64,000 nucleotides of DNA from Flavipsychrobacter sp. (GTDB lineage: Bacteria > Bacteroidota > Bacteroidia > Chitinophagales > Chitinophagaceae), in contig JARLGY010000030.1 in NCBI GenBank assembly GCA_031292525.1, positions 62,001 through 126,000 of the forward strand. Direction: 5' to 3'. Under the pieces are notes generated by a model, which was given only the letters and a program-made list of their open reading frames with translations, ran no database searches and was not told where the DNA came from. A program made the translations under genes and the position numbers. Position 1 is the stretch's first letter. The number at the start of each line of letters is the position of its first letter. This document shows positions 54,693-62,493 of the stretch, in pieces.

Positions 54693-54942
54693 AACCTATT
54701 TTATCGATCGCATCTGCAAGTTTTCTATCTTTATCCGTCACAATATCTCCCGCATCATGTGTATTCAGCCATATCTCCAGTTTGTTATACGTGTTTGTCC
54801 ACCTGGGATGATGATCGTGCTTTTCAGCCAGCAGGGCTACACGGGTCATAAAAGCAAAAGCCGCCGAAAAATCGGCGAACTTATAGCTTTTATATAAGGC
54901 ATTATCTTTTTCTTGCCAGCTATTGATGTTAGGTGTTGTCAT
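54691..54942 (-). CDS. phhB: Pterin-4a-carbinolamine dehydratase
   Basis: 83 aa. It dehydrates the 4a-hydroxy-tetrahydropterin made by aromatic amino acid hydroxylases, so that the pterin cofactor can be recycled. It has the diagnostic EKHDHHPRWTNTYNKLEIWL block with the catalytic histidines and a final DKDRKLADAIDKI. Its start overlaps the stop of phhA by 4 nt (ATGA), so the two are translationally coupled, and their functions are directly linked. Confidence 0.93.
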   Translation of the reverse strand: MTTPNINSWQEKDNALYKSYKFADFSAAFAFMTRVALLAEKHDHHPRWTNTYNKLEIWLNTHDAGDIVTDKDRKLADAIDKIG

Positions 54943-55706
54943 GATACAAGCGGTTTTTGAAGTGAAATGGTTTGCTCTTTAAAGTTATTGATAATAGCTG
55001 CAACTTCGGGCAGCGCATTATACAGCTGACTAAAACAGTCTATAACAAAGTATCTATCCTGCATCACATCGGTACGATAAGGGATGGTAAGTATCTCAGC
55101 AACATTAAAAAGTGATCGCGCAGTATTTGCAGCTACGCTGTGCATGGCTTCCCCTGGCGACGAGATAATACCAGCCCCGTATATCTTTACTTCATCCTGT
55201 TCTTTTATCATGCCAAACTCTACGGTAAACCAGTACAGCCTGCTCAGCAGGTTTATTATTTCTTCATCGTGTATCCATTGCAGGGCCATGGCACCAAATG
55301 CCTGCATGAAACGGGCGTAGTTGGCATCGACCAGCAGGGGTACATGGCCAAACACATCGTGAAACATGTCGGGCTCTTCAATGTAGTCCAGTTCGGCCCA
55401 GGTACGGAGCCAGCAGGTTGCGGGAAATATTTTGTCGGCAAGCAGCCCGAAGAAGTCTTTAGGTTCCACAAGTCCGGGCACTACGGTAAGTTGCCACCCT
55501 GTAAGTGGTTGCAACAATGTATTCACTTCGCTAAAATTTGGGATGGCCCCCGCATGAAAGCCAACCTTATCTATTGAATTGATATAGGTAGGGCTGCCGT
55601 GTATGTTGAGCAGTTTTTGCTGCCGTTCAAATAAAGTACTCCATACCCCTAGATCTTCTGGGGTGTACAGTTCATAGTTCTGGGTCATTGGCCTGTTACG
55701 GTTCAT
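54939..55706 (-). CDS. phhA: Phenylalanine 4-monooxygenase (phenylalanine hydroxylase)
   Basis: A 255-aa, single-domain, monomeric-type hydroxylase. It converts phenylalanine to tyrosine with O2 and tetrahydropterin, using non-heme iron held by H116, H121 and E163 (PDMFHDVFGHVPLL, WFTVEFGMI). GAGIISSPGEAMHS and the C-terminal YFVIDCFSQLY block fit the bacterial family. A second ATG at codon 7 is possible. It forms an operon with phhB. A tyrosine-rich leader peptide and terminator sit directly upstream (55738-55871), which suggests regulation by tyrosine and thus a biosynthetic role. Confidence 0.95.
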   Translation of the reverse strand: MNRNRPMTQNYELYTPEDLGVWSTLFERQQKLLNIHGSPTYINSIDKVGFHAGAIPNFSEVNTLLQPLTGWQLTVVPGLVEPKDFFGLLADKIFPATCWLRTWAELDYIEEPDMFHDVFGHVPLLVDANYARFMQAFGAMALQWIHDEEIINLLSRLYWFTVEFGMIKEQDEVKIYGAGIISSPGEAMHSVAANTARSLFNVAEILTIPYRTDVMQDRYFVIDCFSQLYNALPEVAAIINNFKEQTISLQKPLVS

Positions 55707-55737
55707 TGTGTTTTGATATTAATTGAGTGAAAAAGAC

Positions 55738-55773
55738 AAAAAAATAACCCGGTCCTTTTCGGAACCGGGTTAT
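55738..55773 (-). terminator. Leader terminator upstream of phhA
   Basis: On the minus strand ATAACCCGGTTCC pairs with GGACCGGGTTAT across GAAAA, with one bulged base, and is followed at once by TTTTTTT. It lies 31 nt before the phhA ATG, in the transcript leader, so it is best read as an attenuator and not as the end of another gene: no gene lies between it and sucC on this strand except the leader peptide. Confidence 0.8.
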
Positions 55774-55813
55774 GAAGTGATATATTTTAGATATACGCGC
55801 TGCCCCTATTCCG
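55760..55813 (-). promoter_or_regulatory. Predicted antiterminator pairing
   Basis: On the minus strand CGGAATAGGG (55813-55804), which overlaps the leader's last codons and stop, can pair with CCCGGTTCCG (55769-55760), the 5' arm of the terminator: eight Watson-Crick pairs, one G-U and one mismatch. The two structures exclude each other. Confidence 0.6.
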
Positions 55814-55871
55814 GATAATAACCAGAATAGTAATAATAATTAGCGGCCTGTATGGATGAATGCGATTGCAT
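55806..55871 (-). CDS. Tyrosine-rich leader peptide of the phh operon
   Basis: A 21-codon ORF from the ATG at 55869-55871 to TAG at 55806-55808. It encodes MQSHSSIQA followed by ANYYYYSGYYPE: six Tyr codons, four in a row (55827-55838) and two more (55815-55820). Directly after the last Tyr codon begins the segment that can pair with the terminator. A ribosome stalled on the four-Tyr run would cover to about 55815 and leave that segment free, while a ribosome at the stop codon would cover it. This is the trp-leader layout with tyrosine in place of tryptophan. Translation is not proven. Confidence 0.7.
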   Translation of the reverse strand: MQSHSSIQAANYYYYSGYYPE

Positions 55872-56018
55872 GTACAGCGAATATACGAATTAATTGAAAA
55901 AGATCACGTTCGTTCCGATGCATCATATTGCATTTCTGTATCAAGTTGCGACAAAATTGTATTACTCAGAAAGAAATTGCCCTTAATTATATTAACTTAG
56001 CCAAAATTTTTTGCCGTC

Positions 56019-57239
56019 ATGAATTTACATGAATACCAAGCTAAAGAATTACTGAAAAGATATAACGTACCTACACAGGAAGGTGTTGCCGTTGATAAAG
56101 TTGACGACGCCGTAAATGCGTATAAAAAAATAGCTGTTGAAACAGGCAGCAAATTTGTAGTAGTAAAGGCGCAAATACACGCTGGTGGCCGTGGTAAAGG
56201 CAGGATGGTAGAAGTTCCTGACCAGAGCGGTGTACAGGTGGTAAAGAGCGCAGACGATGTAGAGCGCGTAGCTAAAAACATACTGGGCAATACTCTGGTA
56301 ACTATACAAACCGGCCCGCAAGGCAAGAAAGTAAATAAAATACTCATAGCTCAGGACATGTATTATGATGGCCCCAGCGAGCGTAAAGAGTTTTACATAA
56401 GCGTGCTGATGGACCGTGCCAAGAAGCAAAACGTCATCATGTACAGCACCGAAGGTGGTATGGATATTGAAGACGTAGCACACAACACTCCTGAAAAAAT
56501 ATATAAAGAGTGGGTGCACCCGGCAATGCCATTGCAGCCTTTTCAGGCGCGCAAAATAGCTTTTAACCTGGGCTTGAGCGGCGACGCTTTCAAGAACATG
56601 GTAAAGTTTGTTACCAACCTGTACAATGCCTATGTAGGCCTAGACTGCGCTATGCTGGAAATAAACCCCCTGTTTAAAAGCGCCGACGATAAAATATTTG
56701 CTGTTGACTGCAAAATGAATGTGGATGATAACGCACTGATGCGCCACCCCGACATTGCAGACATGCGCGATAAGAACGAAGAAGACCCTACAGAAGTAGA
56801 AGCAAGCGAACATAACCTCAACTATGTGAAACTGGACGGTAACGTGGGTTGCATGGTAAATGGTGCTGGCCTTGCAATGGCGAGTATGGATATGATAAAA
56901 CTGGCAGGTGGCGAACCAGCCAACTTCCTGGACGTAGGTGGCACTGCCAATGCACAAACTGTAGAAGCTGGTTTCCGCATCATTATGAAGGACCCTAACG
57001 TAAAAGCTATCCTCATCAATATATTTGGTGGTATAGTACGTTGCGACCGTGTGGCTGCTGGTGTTATTGAAGCTTATAACAAACTGGGTAATATCAATAT
57101 ACCAATCATTGTACGTTTACAAGGTACCAATGCAGAAGCTGCAAAAGAACTGATAGTAAACAGCGGCTTGAAAGTACAATCAGCTATACTACTAAGCGAA
57201 GCTGCAGAACTGGTGCAGAAAGCAGTAAACGCGAACTAA
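56019..57239 (+). CDS. sucC: Succinyl-CoA synthetase beta subunit
   Basis: A 406-aa TCA-cycle enzyme subunit. It begins MNLHEYQAKELLKRYNVP, has an ATP-grasp domain with VVKAQIHAGGRGKG and CAMLEINPL, and a C-terminal CoA-ligase part with LINIFGGIVRCDRVAAGVIEA. Together with SucD (not in this window) it makes ATP from succinyl-CoA. Length is slightly above the usual 390 aa. It is ended by a strong terminator and is divergent from phhA. Confidence 0.95.
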   Translation: MNLHEYQAKELLKRYNVPTQEGVAVDKVDDAVNAYKKIAVETGSKFVVVKAQIHAGGRGKGRMVEVPDQSGVQVVKSADDVERVAKNILGNTLVTIQTGPQGKKVNKILIAQDMYYDGPSERKEFYISVLMDRAKKQNVIMYSTEGGMDIEDVAHNTPEKIYKEWVHPAMPLQPFQARKIAFNLGLSGDAFKNMVKFVTNLYNAYVGLDCAMLEINPLFKSADDKIFAVDCKMNVDDNALMRHPDIADMRDKNEEDPTEVEASEHNLNYVKLDGNVGCMVNGAGLAMASMDMIKLAGGEPANFLDVGGTANAQTVEAGFRIIMKDPNVKAILINIFGGIVRCDRVAAGVIEAYNKLGNINIPIIVRLQGTNAEAAKELIVNSGLKVQSAILLSEAAELVQKAVNAN

Positions 57240-57262
57240 GAATTTCTCATCTCTTTTATAGC

Positions 57263-57293
57263 AACTCCTTCCATAACCGGAAGGAGTTTTTTT
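57263..57293 (+). terminator. Terminator after sucC
   Basis: AACTCCTTCC and GGAAGGAGTT form a perfect 10-bp stem around ATAACC, followed by seven Ts (57287-57293). Confidence 0.88.
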
Positions 57294-57352
57294 ATGCCCC
57301 CTACTCATGTTATGCCCAAGGAGATCATTATTTTTTGCCTTGCTGCACGATA

Positions 57353-57366
57353 TTAACCTAGGTTAA
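57353..57366. promoter_or_regulatory. 14-bp perfect palindrome TTAACCTAGGTTAA
   Basis: An uninterrupted palindrome 69 nt upstream of the alpha/beta hydrolase ATG. This position and symmetry fit an operator for a dimeric regulator. The neighbouring Crp-family gene (58323) is one candidate, without direct evidence. Confidence 0.45.
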
Positions 57367-57435
57367 AATTGTTGTGCGTAGCCTGTTGCAATTTTGTGTT
57401 ATCAAAAAATCATAAACAAATCAAACAAAAAAAAA

Positions 57436-58233
57436 ATGAAAGCAACACTTGTAACGATCGCTATTTGCTTATTCTCATTCGCAGCATTTTCTCACACTAA
57501 AACAAACAAAAAAATGAAAACAATTGTATTGGTACACGGCGCATGGTCAGACGCTTCTGCATGGAGTGCGGTATCTCCACTTTTAAAAGCACAGGGTTAT
57601 GATGTAATTGAAGTAAACCTTCCAGGGCATGGAAAAGACAATACCTCTTATGCAACTATTACATTCAGGTCTTACGTAGATCTGGTTAAGAAATTGATTG
57701 GCAACAGAACCGATGTAGTACTGGTGGGCCATAGCATGGCTGGTATGGTCATTAGCCAGGTAGCAGAAGAAATACCCAGCCAGCTTAAGGAACTAGTGTA
57801 CCTCGGCGCCTTCCTGCCCCGGAATGGTGAGAGCCTGCTGGTGCTTGCCCAACAGGATGCAGACAGCCACATAGGTAAGTATCTGCAGGTGAACGAAGGC
57901 ACTGGCTCCGCAAACCTTGCTAAAGAAGGTATTGTGGATGTGTTTGCTGCCGATGCACCACAGAGTGTAGCAGATCACCTCGTAGCTAATTTCAAAGCTG
58001 ATCCGCTAGCACCTTTGGCTACACCTGTAACACTAACAGACGCCAATTTTGGGAACGTGAAAAAGGCGTATATCCATACCCTTAATGATCATGCTGTGAG
58101 CTATACCCTGCAACAGCAGATGGTCAAAAACTCAAACGTGGAAAAAGAATATGCAATACCTAGCAGTCATACACCATTCATCTCTATGCCTGGTGTAATT
58201 GCAGCAATAATTTTACAGGAAGCACATTCATAA
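57436..58233 (+). CDS. Alpha/beta hydrolase (MES/EstC-like)
   Basis: 265 aa from ATG 57436; the open frame starts 14 codons earlier without support. An N-terminal signal peptide (ATLVTIAICLFSFAAFSH) precedes an alpha/beta hydrolase with nucleophile S100 (VGHSMAG), H245 (SSHTPFIS) and candidate acid D218. VLVHGAWSDASAWSAVSP near the start is typical of methylesterase and salicylate-esterase-like enzymes. An internal ATG at codon 27 (57514) is preceded by CAAACAAAAAAATGAAA, nearly the same as the sequence at the first ATG, so a shorter cytoplasmic form is possible. Its substrate is unknown. It lies just before a Crp-family regulator. Confidence 0.8.
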   Translation: MKATLVTIAICLFSFAAFSHTKTNKKMKTIVLVHGAWSDASAWSAVSPLLKAQGYDVIEVNLPGHGKDNTSYATITFRSYVDLVKKLIGNRTDVVLVGHSMAGMVISQVAEEIPSQLKELVYLGAFLPRNGESLLVLAQQDADSHIGKYLQVNEGTGSANLAKEGIVDVFAADAPQSVADHLVANFKADPLAPLATPVTLTDANFGNVKKAYIHTLNDHAVSYTLQQQMVKNSNVEKEYAIPSSHTPFISMPGVIAAIILQEAHS

Positions 58234-58265
58234 CGCATCCATATAACTGGCGTATCTTTATTACC

Positions 58266-58295
58266 AACTCACTGAATTAATTTTCAGTGAGTTTT
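58266..58295 (+). terminator. Terminator after the alpha/beta hydrolase gene
   Basis: AACTCACTGAA (58266-58276) and its exact reverse complement (58283-58293) flank TTAATT, with TTTT at the end. It lies between the hydrolase and crp-type genes. Confidence 0.7.
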
Positions 58296-58322
58296 CATCT
58301 TTATAAATAACAGTTCATTTTT

Positions 58323-58928
58323 ATGGAAAATCTGACGGAAATAGAATTGCTGCAGCAGAATTTGCTTGCAGCAACCGGAATGAGTAAAGAAGTATTTGAT
58401 CTGTCGCTGCCTTACTGGCAATTGAAGACCTATAAGAAAGGAGAGTTTTATAACGAATACCGGAATGTATGCAAGCATCTGGGTTTTATTATCGATGGCG
58501 TTTTCAGGATATACAGGGCAAACGACGAAACAGGTGAAGAAAAGAACATTCTGTTTTTCAGCAAGCACCAGTTTATGACCTCCTTTAAAAGCTTCCTGAC
58601 CCAGACCCCGTGCAATTTTTTTACACAATCTATGGCTGATGCCAATATATTATACATTCATATTGACGACCTGAACCGGCTATACAGGCAATCTCATGGA
58701 TGGGAGCATTTTGGCAGGGTGATGGCTGAGTCTTCATTTAACCTGGTATTGACGAATACAGAAGGGTTTTTATTTAAAACACCTGAAGAACGTTACCTGG
58801 AAATGATAGAATTGCACCCGGATATATTCAATTCGGTACCATTGTACCATATCGCATCTTACCTGGGCATACAAGGTCCTTCATTGAGCCGCATCAGGAA
58901 ACGCATGGCTATAAAAGTCGACGTATAG
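58323..58928 (+). CDS. Crp/Fnr family transcriptional regulator
   Basis: 201 aa: an N-terminal cyclic-nucleotide-binding-like beta-roll (about 20-120), then a C-terminal helix-turn-helix (about 155-200) with YHIASYLGIQGPSLSRIRKR. The nucleotide pocket does not show the usual cAMP-binding RxxS pattern clearly, as in many Bacteroidota members, so the ligand is uncertain. It follows the alpha/beta hydrolase after a terminator and may regulate it. Confidence 0.85.
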   Translation: MENLTEIELLQQNLLAATGMSKEVFDLSLPYWQLKTYKKGEFYNEYRNVCKHLGFIIDGVFRIYRANDETGEEKNILFFSKHQFMTSFKSFLTQTPCNFFTQSMADANILYIHIDDLNRLYRQSHGWEHFGRVMAESSFNLVLTNTEGFLFKTPEERYLEMIELHPDIFNSVPLYHIASYLGIQGPSLSRIRKRMAIKVDV

Positions 58929-59090
58929 ATACAAAACCAAGATATACCGATAATCGTAAATATAGCAATTCTTGTATGGTCATTGCTATCTCCAAAAAGA
59001 ATTTGTTTGAGAAAACGCAATTAACTATAAACAAAAACTATTCTGGGTTATGTTTTTTTGTTTAACTTTACTATCAAATACTTAAACAAC

Positions 59091-59585
59091 ATGACTGCGA
59101 CAGATTTTGACCGCATGGTTGTATTACACAGTGAGTTTCTAAGGCCATACGCCGTATCGCTTACCCACAGCCAGGAAGACGCGAAGGACCTTTTCCAGGA
59201 AACGATGGTGCGCGCCTTGCTTAACAGGGATAAATATCAATTTGGTACCAACCTTAAAGCCTGGCTGTACACCATTATGAGGAACGTGTTCATTAACAAT
59301 TACCGGAAAAACAAAAAACACCGGAAGGTAGATGATCAGGCTCCGGAATCGTACATATACACGATGAACAAAACTGCACAGAACGATGGTTGGGCACATA
59401 TGCGTATTAACGAAATAAAGGAGGCAATAGATAACCTGCCGAATGTTTTCCGTCTGTCTTTTGAGTTACATTACACTGGCTATAAATACCAGGAAATTGC
59501 AGACTTACTGCACGAACCATTGGGCACCATAAAGAGCCGCATACACTTTGCGCGCAAGCAATTGGTAGAAAATATAGAAAGATAA
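59091..59585 (+). CDS. ECF-type RNA polymerase sigma factor
   Basis: 164 aa from ATG 59091; a TTG at 59058 would add 11 residues. It contains sigma region 2 (EDAKDLFQETMVRALLNRDKY, LKAWLYTIMRNVFINNYRK) and region 4 (LPNVFRLSFELHYTGYKYQEIADLL, GTIKSRIHFARKQL), without region 3, as in ECF factors. No anti-sigma factor follows; the next gene is crtI, starting 6 nt later. It is thus first in the carotenoid operon and may drive its expression, as ECF factors do for carotenoids in some other bacteria. Confidence 0.88.
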   Translation: MTATDFDRMVVLHSEFLRPYAVSLTHSQEDAKDLFQETMVRALLNRDKYQFGTNLKAWLYTIMRNVFINNYRKNKKHRKVDDQAPESYIYTMNKTAQNDGWAHMRINEIKEAIDNLPNVFRLSFELHYTGYKYQEIADLLHEPLGTIKSRIHFARKQLVENIER

Positions 59586-59591
59586 AACATA

Positions 59592-61091
59592 GTGCATAAA
59601 GTAGTGGTCATAGGTAGTGGATTTGCCGGTTTATCAGCCGCATGCCATCTTGCAAAAGATGGTGCGCATGTAACTGTGCTGGAGAAAAACAGTCAGCCTG
59701 GAGGGCGTGCGCGTTCGTTCTCTGAAGATGGATTCACCTTTGATATGGGCCCGAGCTGGTACTGGATGCCAGATGTGTTTGAAATGTTCTTCAACCAATT
59801 TGGTACAACGCCTGATGCGTATTACAACCTAATACGCCTTGACCCTTCTTACCGGGTAATATGGGAAGACGAAACCCTGGATATACCGGCCAGCTACAAT
59901 GAGCTCAAAGACATATTTGAACGCATAGAACCTGGCGCCGGCAAAAAGCTGGATCTATTTATAGAAGAAGCTGAATATAAATACAATGCAGCTATGAAAG
60001 GACTGGTGTATCAGCCTGGCCTATCGGTTACTGAATACATGAACAAGGATGTGTTTAAGTCTTTCTTCAGAATAGACTTATTAAAATCGATACACAAACA
60101 TGCCCGCCGATATTTTACCCATCCTAAACTATTGCAGCTGGTAGAATTCCCCATTCTATTTTTGGGCGCTTTACCTAAAAATACTCCTGCGTTATATACC
60201 CTCATGAACTATGCTGATATGAAGCTAGGTACGTGGTACCCAATGGGTGGTATGGTACAAATAGCAAACGCGATGTACGAGCTAGCAAAGAACCTTGGGG
60301 TACAGTTTGTTTTTAATGAGGATGTAACCAACCTGGTTATACAAGATAGTGAAGTACATGCGGTAAATACAAGAAACAACACTTATGATTCAGATGCCGT
60401 AATAGCAGCTTGTGACTATGCGCATGCTGAACAGTTGTTGCCAGCGCTATACCGCAATTATACCGATGCGTACTGGAAGAGCCGCAACATGGCTCCATCC
60501 TGCCTCATCTACTATATAGGATTAAACAAAAAACTGAAGAATATTCAGCATCACAACTTGTTGTTTGATGCTCCGTTTGATGCCCATGCAGAGGAACTAT
60601 ACACCACACAAAGATGGCCCAAAAACCCATTGATGTATGTGTGCTGCCCATCACAAACCGATAGCAGTGTTGCACCTGAAGGGGGAGAAAATCTCTTTGT
60701 ATTGATACCAATAGCAACAGGCCTTAAGGACACTGAAGCCATAAGGCAGCAATATTATGAGCTGGTAATGGCCAGGCTTGAAAAAAGATTTGAAGAACCA
60801 ATAGCCGAGGCTGTAATTTACAGGAGGTCATATGCCACATCAGACTTTATTAAAGATTACAATGCTTATGGTGGCAATGCTTATGGGCTTGCCAATACTT
60901 TAGCCCAAACAGCTTTGCTAAAACCATCAATTAAAAACAAAAAGCTGCGCAACCTTTTTTATGCAGGTCAGCTTACTGTACCTGGCCCAGGTGTTCCCCC
61001 TGCTATTATATCGGGACAGATTGTAGCGCAGCAGGCAGGCGAATTATTAAAACTTAAAAACAGCGTGAGTTATGATGTCTCTATACCATGA
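59592..61091 (+). CDS. crtI: Phytoene desaturase
   Basis: A 499-aa flavoenzyme that desaturates phytoene towards lycopene. It starts at a GTG (MHKVVVIGSGFAGLSAAC), 6 nt after the sigma factor stop. The FAD-binding GxGxxG motif is at about 7-12 followed by VLEKNSQPGGRARSF, and the C-terminal FYAGQLTVPGPGVPPAIISG motif is the classic bacterial phytoene desaturase ending. Its stop overlaps the crtB start, so the two are coupled. It belongs to a five-gene carotenoid operon. Confidence 0.92.
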   Translation: MHKVVVIGSGFAGLSAACHLAKDGAHVTVLEKNSQPGGRARSFSEDGFTFDMGPSWYWMPDVFEMFFNQFGTTPDAYYNLIRLDPSYRVIWEDETLDIPASYNELKDIFERIEPGAGKKLDLFIEEAEYKYNAAMKGLVYQPGLSVTEYMNKDVFKSFFRIDLLKSIHKHARRYFTHPKLLQLVEFPILFLGALPKNTPALYTLMNYADMKLGTWYPMGGMVQIANAMYELAKNLGVQFVFNEDVTNLVIQDSEVHAVNTRNNTYDSDAVIAACDYAHAEQLLPALYRNYTDAYWKSRNMAPSCLIYYIGLNKKLKNIQHHNLLFDAPFDAHAEELYTTQRWPKNPLMYVCCPSQTDSSVAPEGGENLFVLIPIATGLKDTEAIRQQYYELVMARLEKRFEEPIAEAVIYRRSYATSDFIKDYNAYGGNAYGLANTLAQTALLKPSIKNKKLRNLFYAGQLTVPGPGVPPAIISGQIVAQQAGELLKLKNSVSYDVSIP

Positions 61092-61911
61092 GGTTTGCGG
61101 TAAGTGCAGCCAAACTGTAACACAAACTTACAGCACATCGTTTTACAGCGCTATACAACTGCTGCACAAAGATCTGCGTCAACCAATACACGGCATTTAC
61201 GGCTTTGTTCGCTTTGCCGACGAAATTGCAGACACTTTTCATGAGTACAATAAACCTGATCTTCTTCACGACTTTAAAGATTCTACCTGGAAAGCATTAA
61301 ATGATCGCATCAGTCTGAACCCTATACTGCACAGTTTACAAACTGTAGTACATCAATATAATATACCACATAGCCTGATCAAAGATTTTCTGCATAGTAT
61401 GGAAATGGACCTACACAAGAAAGAATATACTACTAATGCTGAACTGGATAGATACATTTACGGCTCGGCAGAAGTAGTAGGGTTAATGTGCCTTTGTGTA
61501 TTCTGCGAGGGAAACATCCAACAATATGAAGAGCTTAAGGATAGCGCAAGCCGCCTGGGCGCTGCTTTCCAGAAAGTTAATTTCCTGCGTGACCTGCAAG
61601 CCGATACGAATAATCTGCAGCGTAATTACTTCCCGGGATTGGTGGGCAAAGAACACAGTATGGTAGCTAAAAAGCGCATTGAAGATGACATCGAAACAGA
61701 CTTCCAGGCCAGCATCCCTGGTATCCGCAACCTACCACATAAGGCTCGCTATGGTGTTTATACTGCGTACAAATATTATTACACATTGTTTAATAAAATA
61801 AGAAAAACACAACCTGAAGTAATACTCACTAAAAGGATACGTGTACCGGACTATCAAAAATTATTCATTATGCTGCAAGCCAGTATGTACAATCGCTTAA
61901 ACCTTATATAG
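61072..61911 (+). CDS. crtB: Phytoene synthase
   Basis: 279 aa. It joins two geranylgeranyl diphosphates to phytoene, the first carotenoid step. The two Asp-rich motifs DEIAD (50-54) and DLQAD (174-178) of the squalene/phytoene synthase fold are present, as is NYFPG. It overlaps the crtI end by 20 nt (ATG at 61072; a second at 61075), suggesting translational coupling. idi follows after 39 nt. Confidence 0.93.
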   Translation: MMSLYHEVCGKCSQTVTQTYSTSFYSAIQLLHKDLRQPIHGIYGFVRFADEIADTFHEYNKPDLLHDFKDSTWKALNDRISLNPILHSLQTVVHQYNIPHSLIKDFLHSMEMDLHKKEYTTNAELDRYIYGSAEVVGLMCLCVFCEGNIQQYEELKDSASRLGAAFQKVNFLRDLQADTNNLQRNYFPGLVGKEHSMVAKKRIEDDIETDFQASIPGIRNLPHKARYGVYTAYKYYYTLFNKIRKTQPEVILTKRIRVPDYQKLFIMLQASMYNRLNLI

Positions 61912-61950
61912 TTTCGGGTAGATTAAATTTGAAGAGTAATAACAATAACA

Positions 61951-62493
61951 ATGGCAATAGTTAATAAAGGTGATGTCATCGTAGTAAATGAAAACGATGA
62001 ATGGCTGGGTACAGTGGAAAAGATGAAGGCCCACAAGGATGGCATTTTGCACAGAGCATTCTCTGTATTTGTACTCAACAGCAATAACGAATTACTTATA
62101 CAGCAACGAGCTGCTACAAAATATCATTCTGCAGGATTGTGGAGTAACACTTGCTGTTCTCACCCTATACCCGACGAAAGTACTATGGCCGGTGCTCATC
62201 GCCGGCTAAGAGAAGAAATGGGATTCGATTGTCCATTAAAAGAATTGTTTACCTTAAGATATAAGGCCGAGGTAGATAAAGGCCTTATAGAAAATGAATA
62301 CGACCATATTTACATTGGCTATTATGATGAGGCGGTACACATCAACCTTGATGAAGTAAGTGCTTTTAAATATATTTCCCTCGATGAACTTGAGCAATTG
62401 ATGATTGATACACCTGCACTATTTACACCTTGGCTGCACCTCGCATTCCCCAGGTTCAAAGCACACCTTTCCACCCAACAGGTAAATGCATAA
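61951..62493 (+). CDS. idi: Isopentenyl-diphosphate delta-isomerase, type 1
   Basis: A 180-aa Nudix-fold enzyme that isomerises IPP to DMAPP and so balances precursors for isoprenoids. C68 in NTCCSHP, H34 in GILHRAFSVF, and the ENEYDH block (E114, E116) correspond to catalytic and metal-binding residues of E. coli Idi; the Nudix box reads HRRLREEMGF. Its presence in the carotenoid operon fits its role in supplying precursor. It overlaps the next gene start by 8 nt. Confidence 0.93.
   Translation: MAIVNKGDVIVVNENDEWLGTVEKMKAHKDGILHRAFSVFVLNSNNELLIQQRAATKYHSAGLWSNTCCSHPIPDESTMAGAHRRLREEMGFDCPLKELFTLRYKAEVDKGLIENEYDHIYIGYYDEAVHINLDEVSAFKYISLDELEQLMIDTPALFTPWLHLAFPRFKAHLSTQQVNA

Noticed and set aside
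55838-55911. A second short minus-strand ORF (MHRNERDLFQL...) overlapping the phh leader peptide
   Set aside because: It shows no enrichment of any regulatory amino acid and ends in the middle of the Tyr-rich peptide's reading frame. The Tyr-rich ORF explains the region better.
57353-57366. TTAACCTAGGTTAA as a dif or att site
   Set aside because: It is a simple 14-bp palindrome without a central spacer or the two-arm design of Xer sites, and no integrase gene lies next to it.
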